Positions 43,103-53,230 of a stretch of 64,000 bases of DNA are shown one piece after another (positions within the stretch are counted from its first letter, which is position 1; each line of letters starts with the position of its first letter). The DNA comes from Pseudoalteromonas luteoviolacea (GTDB lineage Bacteria; Pseudomonadota; Gammaproteobacteria; Enterobacterales; Alteromonadaceae). The position numbers were made by a program, and so were the translations under genes. The stretch lies in the NCBI RefSeq assembly GCF_001696455.1, contig NZ_MAUJ01000001.1, positions 186,001 through 250,000 of the forward strand, written 5' to 3'. The notes beneath the pieces were generated by a model that was given only the letters and a program-made list of their open reading frames with translations, was not told the origin of the DNA and searched no databases.

Positions 43103-45730
43103 CTAAAACTGATAGTCGAGTTTTAAATAGCCTCGTCTACCCACAGTGTCATAAGTGAATACATCAGTGTTAGCGTCGTTCCACGATGTTAAAAATGGCG
43201 GCCGCTTATCAAATAGGTTATCAATCCCAACAGATAGCTTCAGAGCTGCATTGATGGCGTAGCTGGACTGAATATCGTGGTAGAAAATATTTGGCACGCT
43301 ACTGCCAATTGGACCGCCTCCATTCTCATCTTCCGCTTTACCTATGTACTGAACACTGTAAGTACCTTGCCACTTAGATAGCGCCACAGTAGCAGATAGG
43401 TTGGATTTCCATTTCGCGAAACTGCCCCTATCCGAGGTTATTTTACCTAACAATTGCTCGGTTTCGGCGCCTGAAAATGCGGTGTTTTCGTGTTTTAGCA
43501 ATCTAGTTGTGTCCCAATTGATGCGATAGTTAATCCCGTCAATGGTGGAGGTAAAATTGAGATTAAGATCTAGTCCGGCAACTTGTTCATTTGAAGCATT
43601 CATTGGGCGCTTTTCAAGCGCAGTGATTTGATGGGTACTTGGATCTCGAGTAAAGCTATTACAGTAGGCTTGATAGGCATTCGGATCACTGTAACACAAA
43701 CGAAGCATATTTGAACCTGACACGGAGTTGATGGCATTATCCACCTCTATATCAAAGTAGTCGAGCGTTGCCGAAAACGCTTCCGACTGATATGCAAATC
43801 CAAAAGTAATCGTATTTGCTGTTTCTGGGCCGATTTCCGGGTTGCCGCCAACACCGGTTCGAATTGTTGAACCGTCTTGCACGAAACCTTTTGGCACACC
43901 AGCAGACAAGCAGTTGCGTAAAATGTCCCCTGAGGCACCATCGCATGGATCCATGGTAATGAGGTTTTCGACGTTTGTTCCACCAAATTGCTCAGTGATA
44001 GTGGGGGTTCTAAATGCACTAGATCGCACGCCACGCAGCAAAAGCTGTTCGTTTACCCGCCATGTTAACCCAATTTTATAGGTTGTTTTTGCATCGACAT
44101 GCGCATAATCCGAATATCGTACTGCAATATCCGATTTAATCGCATCTGCATATGCAGCGTTGCTAATAAGGGGAACTGATACTTCTAAGAATGCCTCTTT
44201 GACGTTTGAGTGTCCTGAGATTGGGTCTTCTTCACCGTTTCGCATTGCAATCGCATCTGGATTTCGCCACCCTTTCTCTTTTCGGTATACCGCTCCTGTC
44301 GCAAAAGCCAAAGTGCCAGCGGGTAGTTCAGTAATATCACCGCTTAGATCAAAGCTTAGAGACTGGAGTTGATTTCCGCCTGTTCCTTCGCGTCGGTAAG
44401 TTACATAGTTGATGACTTGCTCAGAGAGTTCCCCCACACCAAAATAATCTCCGCATGGGATAGAGGCATCTTTTGATGTACTACATATATCACCATTAAG
44501 GGTCTGCGCGACTCGCTCATCATCAAAGTCATAACGCCATCCGTCAGTACCTGTATTTCTTCCATAATTATAAGACGCTTGCCAAATCCAGCTATTATTT
44601 AACTCACCGGATAAGCTCACTCCCCCCTGAAAAGTGTCTGTTTCTTGGTAGAACTCTGGGTTAGGTACTTCAATATTCCTACGGCGTTTGAGCGTCAGGT
44701 CTTGACCTGTTGGGTTATAGACAAAATCAGAGGCTACATCGATAGACTTAAACCCTCTGGGTGTGACGATTTGGTCTGAGCGTCGGTTTGCATACAGTAA
44801 TGAGGTGTTAAGTTGCACGTTGTCTGAAAGCGCATAATCGATGAAGGTTGCTAAGTTGAGACGCTTCATTGGGTTGTATGAGTTTAGCGACTCAAACCAA
44901 TTGTAGCCATGCAATGTGTTGTTGTAGTCTTCAAATTGGTTGCCGTCGCTATTAGGAGTCTGATTGAATTGCACTTCTCGACCGTCTGATAGTCTTGCGC
45001 GACCACCAATCGTAGTGCCGGAGTAAATGCAGTTTAGTTTACCATCCGACTCACTGAGCGGGCATGGGTTTCGCGTGGATTGCAGTGCATTTCCATTGTC
45101 GACATAGTTTACATTGACCGTCACATACCCCCGCTCAAATTCGCTGCCTAATGTGATGTTCAGCTCCGTATTTTCGGCATCTTTTTTACTACTTTGGCCA
45201 ACTTTAGCGCTGAGGTGTGCACCACTAACGTTGGACTTTGTGATGATGTTTACCACACCAGCCACGGCATCTGCACCGTAGATGGCTGACGCACCATCTT
45301 TCAGAATATCAATGCGCTCAACTAGCCCCATAGGGATCATATTAAGATCTGGACTGTCATTCGCGCCTGTACCGCCTGCGACCAGTCGCTTGCCATCGAG
45401 TAAAACGAGGGTTCTTTTGATACCCATACCACGCAAGTTGATTTGTGCGGTAGCATATCCATTGCTCGTCCAATATGCATTAGTGGCATTGCCGGCGGGA
45501 CCTGCGGAAGCACTTAAGCTTTGCAATACCTCTTCTAAATTTGAAATACCAGTCAGTGCTAAATCATCTGCGGTGAGCGTGGTAATAGGGCTGGCTGACT
45601 CAAGATCAATGTTTTTAATCTTAGAGCCAGTCACCTCAAAACGCTCTATTTGGTTAGTTTGTTCGGCCATTACCACTTGAGAAAGGCCTAGAGTGAAAAA
45701 TACAAGAGAAATTTTTGAATACGAAAACAT
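43103..45730 (-). CDS. TonB-dependent outer-membrane receptor
   Basis: Protein of 875 residues. Signal peptide to VMA-E (residue 22), a TonB-box-like IERFEVTG, the plug domain (SPITTLTADDLALTGISNLEEVLQ ... QINLRGMGIKRTLVLLDGKRL ... VERIDILKDGASAIYGADAVAGVVNI) and a 22-strand barrel ending GYLKLDYQF with a terminal Phe. The plug sequence is of the kind common in marine bacteria for oligosaccharides, peptides or siderophores. It lies next to a cytosine permease-like gene on the same strand, but the 130-base gap does not prove an operon. Confidence 0.93.
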   Translation of the reverse strand: MFSYSKISLVFFTLGLSQVVMAEQTNQIERFEVTGSKIKNIDLESASPITTLTADDLALTGISNLEEVLQSLSASAGPAGNATNAYWTSNGYATAQINLRGMGIKRTLVLLDGKRLVAGGTGANDSPDLNMIPMGLVERIDILKDGASAIYGADAVAGVVNIITKSNVSGAHLSAKVGQSSKKDAENTELNITLGSEFERGYVTVNVNYVDNGNALQSTRNPCPLSESDGKLNCIYSGTTIGGRARLSDGREVQFNQTPNSDGNQFEDYNNTLHGYNWFESLNSYNPMKRLNLATFIDYALSDNVQLNTSLLYANRRSDQIVTPRGFKSIDVASDFVYNPTGQDLTLKRRRNIEVPNPEFYQETDTFQGGVSLSGELNNSWIWQASYNYGRNTGTDGWRYDFDDERVAQTLNGDICSTSKDASIPCGDYFGVGELSEQVINYVTYRREGTGGNQLQSLSFDLSGDITELPAGTLAFATGAVYRKEKGWRNPDAIAMRNGEEDPISGHSNVKEAFLEVSVPLISNAAYADAIKSDIAVRYSDYAHVDAKTTYKIGLTWRVNEQLLLRGVRSSAFRTPTITEQFGGTNVENLITMDPCDGASGDILRNCLSAGVPKGFVQDGSTIRTGVGGNPEIGPETANTITFGFAYQSEAFSATLDYFDIEVDNAINSVSGSNMLRLCYSDPNAYQAYCNSFTRDPSTHQITALEKRPMNASNEQVAGLDLNLNFTSTIDGINYRINWDTTRLLKHENTAFSGAETEQLLGKITSDRGSFAKWKSNLSATVALSKWQGTYSVQYIGKAEDENGGGPIGSSVPNIFYHDIQSSYAINAALKLSVGIDNLFDKRPPFLTSWNDANTDVFTYDTVGRRGYLKLDYQF

Positions 45731-45860
45731 AAAGACAACTCACTGAAAAAACTGCGGCGAGTATAAAGAACTTATGAGCGCTTGAGATGTGACATATTGT
45801 CGCACTCTAAAAGTTTTTTATTTTATATAGTTAGCATTTTTTCAGTGGTTGAATTAAACG

Positions 45861-47069
45861 TTACCGGGTAACTTTTTGCAGTAAATAAAAACCAGTTAAA
45901 CTGACCAACACCGCATTGAGTGGGACAATACCGGGCATCCAATGTCCTGCGGCAATGCCTAATACAACGCTAATAAGTGCCAGCCAATTAATGGTTTTAA
46001 ACTCGCTATGTTCAAAGTCTTTGTAGGCTGCCCTGTGACTGAAGTAGTGGGCGATGAGCACGCCCCCAATAGGCGGAATCGCGGCAGACAGAAACACGAG
46101 CCAATCTACAAAGTGGTTATAGAGCCACAGAGCACACAAAGTGCCGACTGCGCCATTGATGATAGTGAGGTATTTACTAGGGAACCCTGTGATGTTGGCA
46201 AAGCCTAAGCTCGAAGCATACAGTGCATTATCATTGGTCGTCCAAATGTTTAAGCCAAGTACGATCATTGCGGGTAATATGAGACCTTGGAGCATCAGCA
46301 CCTCAGAAATATCTGCTTTGCCCGTCGTCGCAGCGCCCGCACCGCCAAATACAAACATTAAACTATTGCCGATAAAAAACGCGACGATAGTAATAAATAC
46401 AGCCACCTTGGCGTTTTTGCTAAACCGCATAAAGTCTGCTGTGAGCGTGCCCGCCGAAATAAATGATCCTACGACTAAGGTGATTGCTTGAGCTTGGTTC
46501 AAGGGATGTTCAATTGACTGTGAGGCTAATTGGTGCAAGCCACCCGCGCTTTCAAGCGCCATCCAAACAGAAAATCCGCCCAACAATGTAATGGCCGGCA
46601 CGGCAATGGCAGACAAGATCATGAGCGCCGAAATACCAATATACGCAGTGGCGGTCATTAAAATGCCGGCGATTAAAATAAGAATGTTGAGGTCAACCCC
46701 TGTCACTTTTTGCACTGGTAAAGCAAACATGGCAACGCCAACACCAAACCAGCCTACCTGTGTGCCCGCGAGTAACAAAGAGGGCAACCAAGCACCTTTG
46801 ATACCAAACGAGTAACGTGCCAATAAGTGAGTAGACAGTCCTGTTGAAGCGCCAATATATCCAAGGGTTGCAGTATATATGGCCAAAATACAATTACCTA
46901 CAGCTATGCTTATCAGAAACTGAGTTGAATCTAGACCAACACCTAATTTACCTCCTGTCCACATACTGGCCGAAAAGTAAGTTAAGCCAAGCATCAACAT
47001 CAGCATTGAAAGAGAAGCGCGTCTCGCTGTGTTCGGCACAGCGGCTAACTCGTATTCGCGGTCTGCCAT
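45861..47069 (-). CDS. codB: Cytosine permease-like NCS1 transporter
   Basis: Protein of 402 residues with 12 predicted membrane segments. The N-terminal VPNTARRASLSMLMLMLG and TYFSASMWTGGKLG closely follow the CodB pattern. NCS1 proteins import cytosine, purines, hydantoins or related bases with Na+ or H+. No cytosine deaminase (codA) is adjacent, so the exact substrate is uncertain. Divergent from the helicase gene. Confidence 0.85.
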   Translation of the reverse strand: MADREYELAAVPNTARRASLSMLMLMLGLTYFSASMWTGGKLGVGLDSTQFLISIAVGNCILAIYTATLGYIGASTGLSTHLLARYSFGIKGAWLPSLLLAGTQVGWFGVGVAMFALPVQKVTGVDLNILILIAGILMTATAYIGISALMILSAIAVPAITLLGGFSVWMALESAGGLHQLASQSIEHPLNQAQAITLVVGSFISAGTLTADFMRFSKNAKVAVFITIVAFFIGNSLMFVFGGAGAATTGKADISEVLMLQGLILPAMIVLGLNIWTTNDNALYASSLGFANITGFPSKYLTIINGAVGTLCALWLYNHFVDWLVFLSAAIPPIGGVLIAHYFSHRAAYKDFEHSEFKTINWLALISVVLGIAAGHWMPGIVPLNAVLVSLTGFYLLQKVTR

Positions 47070-47218
47070 AAAATCTCCATGGTGTGATTATACCTTTTAG
47101 TTTAGTGGGATATTGCAGATCAAATATGGAGAAGTCATATTGCGCGAAGGATAAAGTACACAAGAGGAAAGCGTATTTGCTATACTCCGCGCATCTTTAG
47201 CAGTATCAATAGGCACAT

Positions 47219-48451
47219 ATGTCTTTTCAATCCTTAAATCTCGTTGATGAATTGAATCAAGCACTCACCCACCTTGAGTTTGTAGAGCCCACAGAAATAC
47301 AAACTTTAAGTATTCCTCTCGTCTTACAGGGGAGTGATTTATTGGCCACGGCTCAAACGGGAACAGGCAAAACAGCGGCCTTTATGCTGCCTATTTTAAA
47401 TAAACTGATAAATGAAGACCATGCTCATCAAGCTGTGCGCGCTTTGGTACTTGCGCCAACGCGAGAGCTTGCGCAACAAGTTGCTAAAGATGCGCGGCGC
47501 TTAGCAAAGTTTAGCGAGATTAAAGTAGCGTGTATTTACGGCGGGGCAAATATTGGCCCGCAAGAAAAAATTCTAAAAGAGGGCGCTGACATTGTTGTGG
47601 CGACCCCTGGACGGCTTTTAGATCATATGATTAAAGGCTCCTTGTCATTAAATGCGGTTGAACAGCTCGTATTCGATGAAGCAGATCGTATGTTAGACAT
47701 GGGGTTCATCGGTGAAATAAAGCGGATCATGCGCAAAATGCCTGAAAATCGTCAAACGTTATTGTTTTCGGCTACCATGGATGACGTTGTCCTCTCACAA
47801 GTGAATACTTGGCTGAACAATCCTGAACGTGTTGGTGTCGAGCAACAAAACAGTACTGCTGATAAGGTAGAGCAGCTATTCTATGCCGTTGATGAAGAGC
47901 GTAAAAGAGAGTTAATCGCTCACTTGATTGGCAAGAATAATTGGCAGCAAGTGCTGGTATTTACCCGTACTAAAAAAAGTGCGGATGATTATGCAAAAGA
48001 GCTGAACAAAGATGGTTTGGCAACGTTGGCTATTCACAGTGACAAATCGCAAGGTGCGAGAGACCGTGCACTTGAGCAATTTAAGAATGGTAAAACACGT
48101 GTCTTGGTCGCAACCGACGTAGCAGCACGTGGTATTGATATTAAAGCGTTAAACTACGTTATAAATGCTGAGTTGCCTTATGTGGCCGAAGATTACATAC
48201 ATCGCATTGGTCGAACTGGCAGAGCTGGCAATGCTGGGCATTCAATATCATTAGTCAGTATTGACGAGCAGTGGTTGCTTGAGGAAATCGAAGTACTCCT
48301 AGATACGCGTCTAACACCACAATGGCTAGAGGGGTATGAGCCAGATTTAACTCGTGAGCCTAAAGATAATCGCAAAAACTCATCAAAATCTCGTAAACAG
48401 CGTGATAAAAAACGCATTCTTGGCCAGCGCACTAAAAGGCGAAAGAGATAG
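47219..48451 (+). CDS. DEAD-box RNA helicase (RhlE-like)
   Basis: Protein of 410 residues with all DEAD-box motifs: Q motif FVEPTEIQ, I AQTGTGKT, Ia APTRELAQQ, II DEADRMLD, III SAT, IV VFTRTKKSAD, V ATDVAARGIDI and VI HRIGRTGRAG. A basic tail (SSKSRKQRDKKRILG) after residue 385 probably binds RNA. These enzymes act in ribosome assembly or mRNA decay; the closest group appears to be RhlE. A TATACT element upstream (about 47177-47182) could be its -10. Confidence 0.93.
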   Translation: MSFQSLNLVDELNQALTHLEFVEPTEIQTLSIPLVLQGSDLLATAQTGTGKTAAFMLPILNKLINEDHAHQAVRALVLAPTRELAQQVAKDARRLAKFSEIKVACIYGGANIGPQEKILKEGADIVVATPGRLLDHMIKGSLSLNAVEQLVFDEADRMLDMGFIGEIKRIMRKMPENRQTLLFSATMDDVVLSQVNTWLNNPERVGVEQQNSTADKVEQLFYAVDEERKRELIAHLIGKNNWQQVLVFTRTKKSADDYAKELNKDGLATLAIHSDKSQGARDRALEQFKNGKTRVLVATDVAARGIDIKALNYVINAELPYVAEDYIHRIGRTGRAGNAGHSISLVSIDEQWLLEEIEVLLDTRLTPQWLEGYEPDLTREPKDNRKNSSKSRKQRDKKRILGQRTKRRKR

Positions 48452-48461
48452 CACTATAATG

Positions 48462-48486
48462 AAGGCTCATCAAATGAGCCTTTTTT
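48462..48486 (+). terminator. Intrinsic terminator after the helicase gene
   Basis: AAGGCTCAT, CAA, ATGAGCC followed by six T. Confidence 0.92.
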
Positions 48487-48568
48487 AGTAGGATTGATTG
48501 CTGGTTTCACTGGCTTGTTCAATTCAGGTACACTAATGAGCAAAAATAATAACAGGTGTGATTGATTA

Positions 48569-49132
48569 ATGGATAAATTTAAGGTGCTACAGGAACTGGG
48601 GGCGGGGGATTTTCAGCACCTCGACGGTTCTTTGCAATCTCATTTACAGGGTACGGAACGTATTTTGAAAGAGTGGGAAAGTAGTGAGTTGTTACAGGTC
48701 GCAGGCTTGTTTCATGCTGCGTATGGCACTGATGGTTTTGACGAAAGTATGGTGTCCTTAGCCCAGCGTAACCGGATTGCTCAATTAATTGGTGACGAGG
48801 AAGAAGCATTGGTTTATCTATATTGTGCATGTGACAGAGACTTTGTATTTCCTCAATTTGGAAGTGATAAGCCTATTCGATTTAGAAATCGGTTTACAGA
48901 GCAAGAGTTCCTTTTAAGTGAAGTGGAGACCACACATCTATGCGAGTTAACAGCCGCTAATGAGTTGGAGTTAGTATGTCGATACGCTGGGTTTAAAGCT
49001 CGCCATGGTGTTGGCCTTTTGAACCTATTCAAGAGAATGGACCCTTATCTGAGTGACAATGCACATACTGCATACACTGCCATTTTAGCGGATCTTGATA
49101 CCCCAGAAAGCTCCCCCTGTCTTGAGGTATAA
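48569..49132 (+). CDS. DUF6817-like protein
   Basis: Protein of 187 residues. The pattern FQHLDGSLQSHLQGTERILKEW ... VAGLFHAAYGTDGF ... AQRNRIAQLIGDEEEALVYLYCACDR resembles the DUF6817 domain, an HD-like all-helical fold with conserved His residues in the first helix and in LFHAAYGT. No enzymatic activity is known for the family. Single gene after a terminator; the 290 bases after it are AT-rich and empty. Confidence 0.7.
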   Translation: MDKFKVLQELGAGDFQHLDGSLQSHLQGTERILKEWESSELLQVAGLFHAAYGTDGFDESMVSLAQRNRIAQLIGDEEEALVYLYCACDRDFVFPQFGSDKPIRFRNRFTEQEFLLSEVETTHLCELTAANELELVCRYAGFKARHGVGLLNLFKRMDPYLSDNAHTAYTAILADLDTPESSPCLEV

Positions 49133-49426
49133 ATACCTATTTTATATGGAGTAAGTTGGCTGCGTTGTACATTGGCGTATTTTTACGAGAAAATATACAA
49201 CGCTAAAATATATTCTTCCTAGTTTAATTTTATAAATAATCATGTTCTTAATAATATATATCGTGATTTTAAATCCGCCTTTTTGGAGTTAATATTCATT
49301 TTTTATTAAGCATTAAACGAAAAATTACATAATAATTTAAAATCTTACATAATGTTCATTTTTAATTCACTGTTCGTGGCATAAATTCATTTCATGAACT
49401 ACTCATACAATAAAATGGACTTAAAA

Positions 49427-50203
49427 ATGATTAAACGAAACCGAAAATTTTTACTTGGCACTCTACTTACGCTATGTTCTGCATCTAGCTTTGCGAGTGA
49501 GCGAATTGCAGATATGCAATTTTCTGATGACAACTTTAGAAGTTGTGTACAAATGCAAGCAGATGCCAATCGCTGGACATATACTGAACAAGTGACAGAG
49601 CTAAACTGTACACAGTCGATGATACAGCAAGTGGATGAGTTGAAATACTTTTCGTCCCTTGAAAAGCTAAACTTATCTTTGAACGATATTGAAGACATTG
49701 ATATAACGCAAAATAAATTATTGACTAGGTTAGAGCTGTCCGCAAACAAAATTAAGGAAATTAACTTAAGTAATAATACTAATTTAGACACACTTTATAT
49801 GTCGATGAATGACATTAGCACGATTGATTTAAGCAAAAATAAACAGCTTAAGGTGTTAAGTGTGATAGGTAATAAGCTGTATTCAGCTGACTTATCTAAA
49901 AATGAAAGTCTAACTTATGTCGACCTTGGCAGAAACCAAATTAGCTGGGTATTTTTGCCAACAAATAGCGCAATCACTGAGCTGTCACTGAGTAATAATA
50001 ATCTCTCGAGTATTAATATCGATAAATTGAATGATTTGAGAGTATTGAGGCTGGCAAACAACAACCTTAAATCGCTTTCTATCTCACAAAACCGAAATTT
50101 AATGTTGCTTAATGTTAAATCTAATCCGCTGAATGAATCGACTAAACAAGAATTGAAAAGCAAACATGCAATCTACAATTTCATTTTCTTAAAAGACTTC
50201 TAA
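49427..50203 (+). CDS. Secreted leucine-rich-repeat protein
   Basis: Protein of about 258 residues from the ATG at 49427 (MIKRNRKFLLG), which has GGA 7 bases ahead; two ATGs further upstream lack a site. Signal peptide ending FAS-E. From about residue 80 there are seven or eight leucine-rich repeats of 21 residues each, of the form LxxLxLSxNxIxxIxLSxNxx, preceded by a short Cys-containing cap (SCVQMQADANRW and LNCTQSMI). Such repeats bind proteins or surfaces outside the cell. The final repeat degrades to a helical cap. Confidence 0.8.
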   Translation: MIKRNRKFLLGTLLTLCSASSFASERIADMQFSDDNFRSCVQMQADANRWTYTEQVTELNCTQSMIQQVDELKYFSSLEKLNLSLNDIEDIDITQNKLLTRLELSANKIKEINLSNNTNLDTLYMSMNDISTIDLSKNKQLKVLSVIGNKLYSADLSKNESLTYVDLGRNQISWVFLPTNSAITELSLSNNNLSSINIDKLNDLRVLRLANNNLKSLSISQNRNLMLLNVKSNPLNESTKQELKSKHAIYNFIFLKDF

Positions 50204-50493
50204 CTTAGCCTAATTTACTCCGCTGACTTGCCATTCAGGTGGGTCAGCACCCCCTGCCCATAGCCATTTTTTTTAAGCAATCATTTTTGGAGAATTGACG
50301 CAATTGCTGCTTTACAAGCGTTCAATATGTGTCTTTCATAAAACCGATTTCTAATAGGCTAAAGCTTATAAGCAGTGCGTACTCTGAGCGCTTAGACTAT
50401 GTAATCATTCATGAATTGTTGTAATGTAATTGTGTACCCAATTTGGTTCTGTTATTTTAAGACTATTAAGTACTTATATTTGGATTAATAATT

Positions 50494-51477
50494 GTGTCGC
50501 CCTCAGTTGTATCAAAATTGCCACTGCTTTTCTTTGTTGCCATTTCAATTTGGTGGGGGTTTTACTATCAAAGCAACAGTAGCTTGAATGACTTCGGACA
50601 AGCAAATTTCGAATTCTTGTATCTGCTCGACGCACTTATTGTCTTACCAATTATTTGCTTTTTGGCAGTTAAAAATAAAAAGGAAGCGCTACTCAAGGCG
50701 CTCGCTCTATGTTGTTTAGCGGTTTGGGTAGGCAGCTATATCATCCCAGAAAGTAGCAAGTTGATATGGCCCTACCTTGAAAATGGTCGTTATGTTGTGA
50801 CGGCGTTGATTTTATTATTTGAAATGGTCGCCATAGTTACAGTGATCCTCGCGATTAAAACGGCGTTGTATGACGATGTTGATCCTGATTTGGCGATATC
50901 AGAACCCATCGAGAAGTATTTAGGTAAAAGTGCTGTCGCGACGATTCTTAATTTTGAAACTAGAATGTGGACATTTGCGTTGTTTGCCAAGCGTGTAAAG
51001 TCAGAGAATTATCAAGGTTCAAAACATTTTACCTATCATCAAAAAGATGGCGCTCAGAGTAATTTACTGGGCTTTGTGTTTTTAATTGCCTTAGAAATGC
51101 CGTTGATGCATCTTCTTTTACATTTTGTCTGGTCACCAATGGCTGCTAATGTCGTCACCATTTTGAGTGCACTCAGTTTAGTGTTCTTTTTGGCTGAGTA
51201 CCGGGCTTTTGCCAAGAGACCCATTTCGATTGATGGTCATGATTTGATAATACGATTCGGTTTATATCAGCCATTAAAGGTGCCGCTGTCGAATATTTCG
51301 AGTATTAACGATTACGATACGTTTGTCGCCCGTGATAAAAAGATAAAACGCTACAATTACTCGGGTGTGCCAAACGTTGAAATTGTGCTGGCAGAACCGA
51401 TAGGACAGGTTGAGAGAGTTTACCTAGGCGTGGACCAACCACAGCCGTTTATCGCTTCTATTGAGCAAGCACGCTAA
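50494..51477 (+). CDS. Polytopic membrane protein of unknown function
   Basis: Protein of 327 residues. Start GTG at 50494. Hydrophobic segments occur near residues 6-24, 37-55, 63-80, 95-120, 185-215 and 220-240. After the last one a soluble C-terminal domain begins RPISIDGHDLIIRFGLYQPLKVPLSNI, which resembles bacterial PH-like beta domains on membrane proteins. I do not recognise a family. Between the LRR gene and this one, 290 bases contain only a weak hairpin (GCTGAC ... GTCAGC, about 50221-50247). Confidence 0.7.
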   Translation: MSPSVVSKLPLLFFVAISIWWGFYYQSNSSLNDFGQANFEFLYLLDALIVLPIICFLAVKNKKEALLKALALCCLAVWVGSYIIPESSKLIWPYLENGRYVVTALILLFEMVAIVTVILAIKTALYDDVDPDLAISEPIEKYLGKSAVATILNFETRMWTFALFAKRVKSENYQGSKHFTYHQKDGAQSNLLGFVFLIALEMPLMHLLLHFVWSPMAANVVTILSALSLVFFLAEYRAFAKRPISIDGHDLIIRFGLYQPLKVPLSNISSINDYDTFVARDKKIKRYNYSGVPNVEIVLAEPIGQVERVYLGVDQPQPFIASIEQAR

Positions 51478-51493
51478 GCCAGATGGGCATGAA

Positions 51494-51519
51494 TAAGCCA
51501 GCATGGTCATGCTGGCTTA
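51494..51519. terminator. Bidirectional terminator-like hairpin
   Basis: A perfect 12-bp inverted repeat (arm TAAGCCAGCATG, 2-base loop) between the convergent membrane protein and decarboxylase genes. Confidence 0.7.
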
Positions 51520-51543
51520 AGTCGTGTTAATTGGAAAAACCGG

Positions 51544-53199
51544 CTAATTTTTCTTCCATTTGGCATTATCAGGAAGAGATTTTGCAGGGACCTTCACCTG
51601 AATAAGAGAAGGCGTATTGGCATTTTCCAGCGCGCCTAAAATGGCCTCATTTAGGTCTTCATAGGTATTAACCTGCCAAGCTTTACAGCCAAATACATCC
51701 GCAAGTTTACAGTAATCCCATTGATGTAAAATACAAGAATCAAAAAACGGTTGGTCACTGGAGAAGATTTCTGCATTGTATAACCATTGCTCTACACCAT
51801 ATACGCCATTGTCCATTACAAAAATAATTGGGTTGAGGCCAAACCGTGTCTGCGTTGACAAGCATTGAGGGGTCATTTGAAAACCACCATCACCGGTAAA
51901 TATAAACACGCGTTGATGATCTTGCTTTGCCAAACTCATTCCTGTCGCAGCAGGGCCTATATACCCGATGGAAGAATAAGTAGGCTGCGCAACAAAGCCT
52001 CTTGGTGTGCCGACTTTCAACAATAAGCTGCCAAAAAAGTTCAGGCTTGCGTCACTGCCAATTAAGACGTTGTCGCTAATGTATTCTTTACTCTGAATGA
52101 AGTCGTAAAAGCCTTGATAAGAAATATCACCCGAAAAGCTCTGGCAGGGCTGTGCCGACGGCGCTGGAATCGCGCAAGGCGGTGCGCAGTTAATCGTTTG
52201 GTTAGTCAAAGCGTCAATGAAGTTACCTAATGGGACTTGCGGAACAAAATAGGTGCCCAGTTTCACGGTATCCCAAGCGATTAAGGCTGTTTTATCATAG
52301 TCTACGCTTTGGCCTAGTGAATTTATATCCGAGAGCCAAACACCCAAACCAAGTATGAAGTCTGACTCATTGACCAAAGCTTGTGTCACGTCCGATGAAG
52401 CCTGCCCATCAAAAACTCCCGCAAATAGAGGGTCGTTTTCTGAAAATACCGCTTTGCTGATAAGCTCGGTTACATAAGGTAGATTTAATTTTCTGATTAA
52501 GGCATTGGCCTGGTCATGTAGCCCCATCCGGTCGACCTCTGCACCTAGCCAGATGATAGGCCGCTCGGCAGCTTCGATTGCCTGCTTTATTTTTTCGACA
52601 GATTGCCCTACACCTTGTTCATAGGGAATGGGCTTTAGTGGATTTAATTGGCCAACTGGGGGTGAACACGGCTGCTGTACCATGTCTTCTAGGAGTTCTA
52701 TGTACGCTGGGCGTTTTTGAGAGATGCACTGGGTCAGAGCGTAATCGATTAGCTGAGGTGCCAATTCTGGCGCATCGATTTTAATGGCTGCGGCGGTGAT
52801 GTTTTTATAAATATTTAAGTCCGTCTCACCGTCGATCATATGGTGATATGTAAATCCAGTCTGTTGGGCTGTCAGACGTTTTTGAATGCTTGGTGCGCCG
52901 TTAATCACCACCACGGGTACTCTTTCAGCATAAGAGGCTGCGACTGCATTCACGGCGCTGAGTGTGCCTGCAGAATATGTGAAGCACATTGCACCAATGC
53001 CATTTAGTCTTGCATATCCGTCGGTTGCATAGCCCGCATTTAGCTCGTTTACTTCTTCGACTAGCTCGATACTACTGGGCTCAATATGTTTATTAATCCA
53101 TTCGATGGTGTAATCTCCGGCAATGGAGAAAAGGTGTCTCAGGCCAAGTTGCTCAAGTCTTTCGGTGAGGTATTGTCCTACGGTATATTGTGTATCCAT
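51544..53199 (-). CDS. Thiamine-diphosphate 2-oxo acid decarboxylase (PDC/indolepyruvate decarboxylase family)
   Basis: Protein of 551 residues with three TPP-enzyme domains. The Glu52 that activates the cofactor lies in VNELNAGYATDGYAR, the proton-relay pair His119-His120 lies in TGFTYHHM, and the TPP/Mg2+ motif is GDGGFQMTPQ ... FVMDNGVYG. The HH pair points to a non-oxidative decarboxylase of pyruvate, phenylpyruvate or indolepyruvate that yields an aldehyde, rather than an oxidase or synthase. It is read after the MBL gene (31-base gap), so both are probably one operon. Confidence 0.88.
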   Translation of the reverse strand: MDTQYTVGQYLTERLEQLGLRHLFSIAGDYTIEWINKHIEPSSIELVEEVNELNAGYATDGYARLNGIGAMCFTYSAGTLSAVNAVAASYAERVPVVVINGAPSIQKRLTAQQTGFTYHHMIDGETDLNIYKNITAAAIKIDAPELAPQLIDYALTQCISQKRPAYIELLEDMVQQPCSPPVGQLNPLKPIPYEQGVGQSVEKIKQAIEAAERPIIWLGAEVDRMGLHDQANALIRKLNLPYVTELISKAVFSENDPLFAGVFDGQASSDVTQALVNESDFILGLGVWLSDINSLGQSVDYDKTALIAWDTVKLGTYFVPQVPLGNFIDALTNQTINCAPPCAIPAPSAQPCQSFSGDISYQGFYDFIQSKEYISDNVLIGSDASLNFFGSLLLKVGTPRGFVAQPTYSSIGYIGPAATGMSLAKQDHQRVFIFTGDGGFQMTPQCLSTQTRFGLNPIIFVMDNGVYGVEQWLYNAEIFSSDQPFFDSCILHQWDYCKLADVFGCKAWQVNTYEDLNEAILGALENANTPSLIQVKVPAKSLPDNAKWKKN

Positions 53200-53230
53200 G
53201 CTGTGCTACCTATGTATTTAGTCAAAGAAA

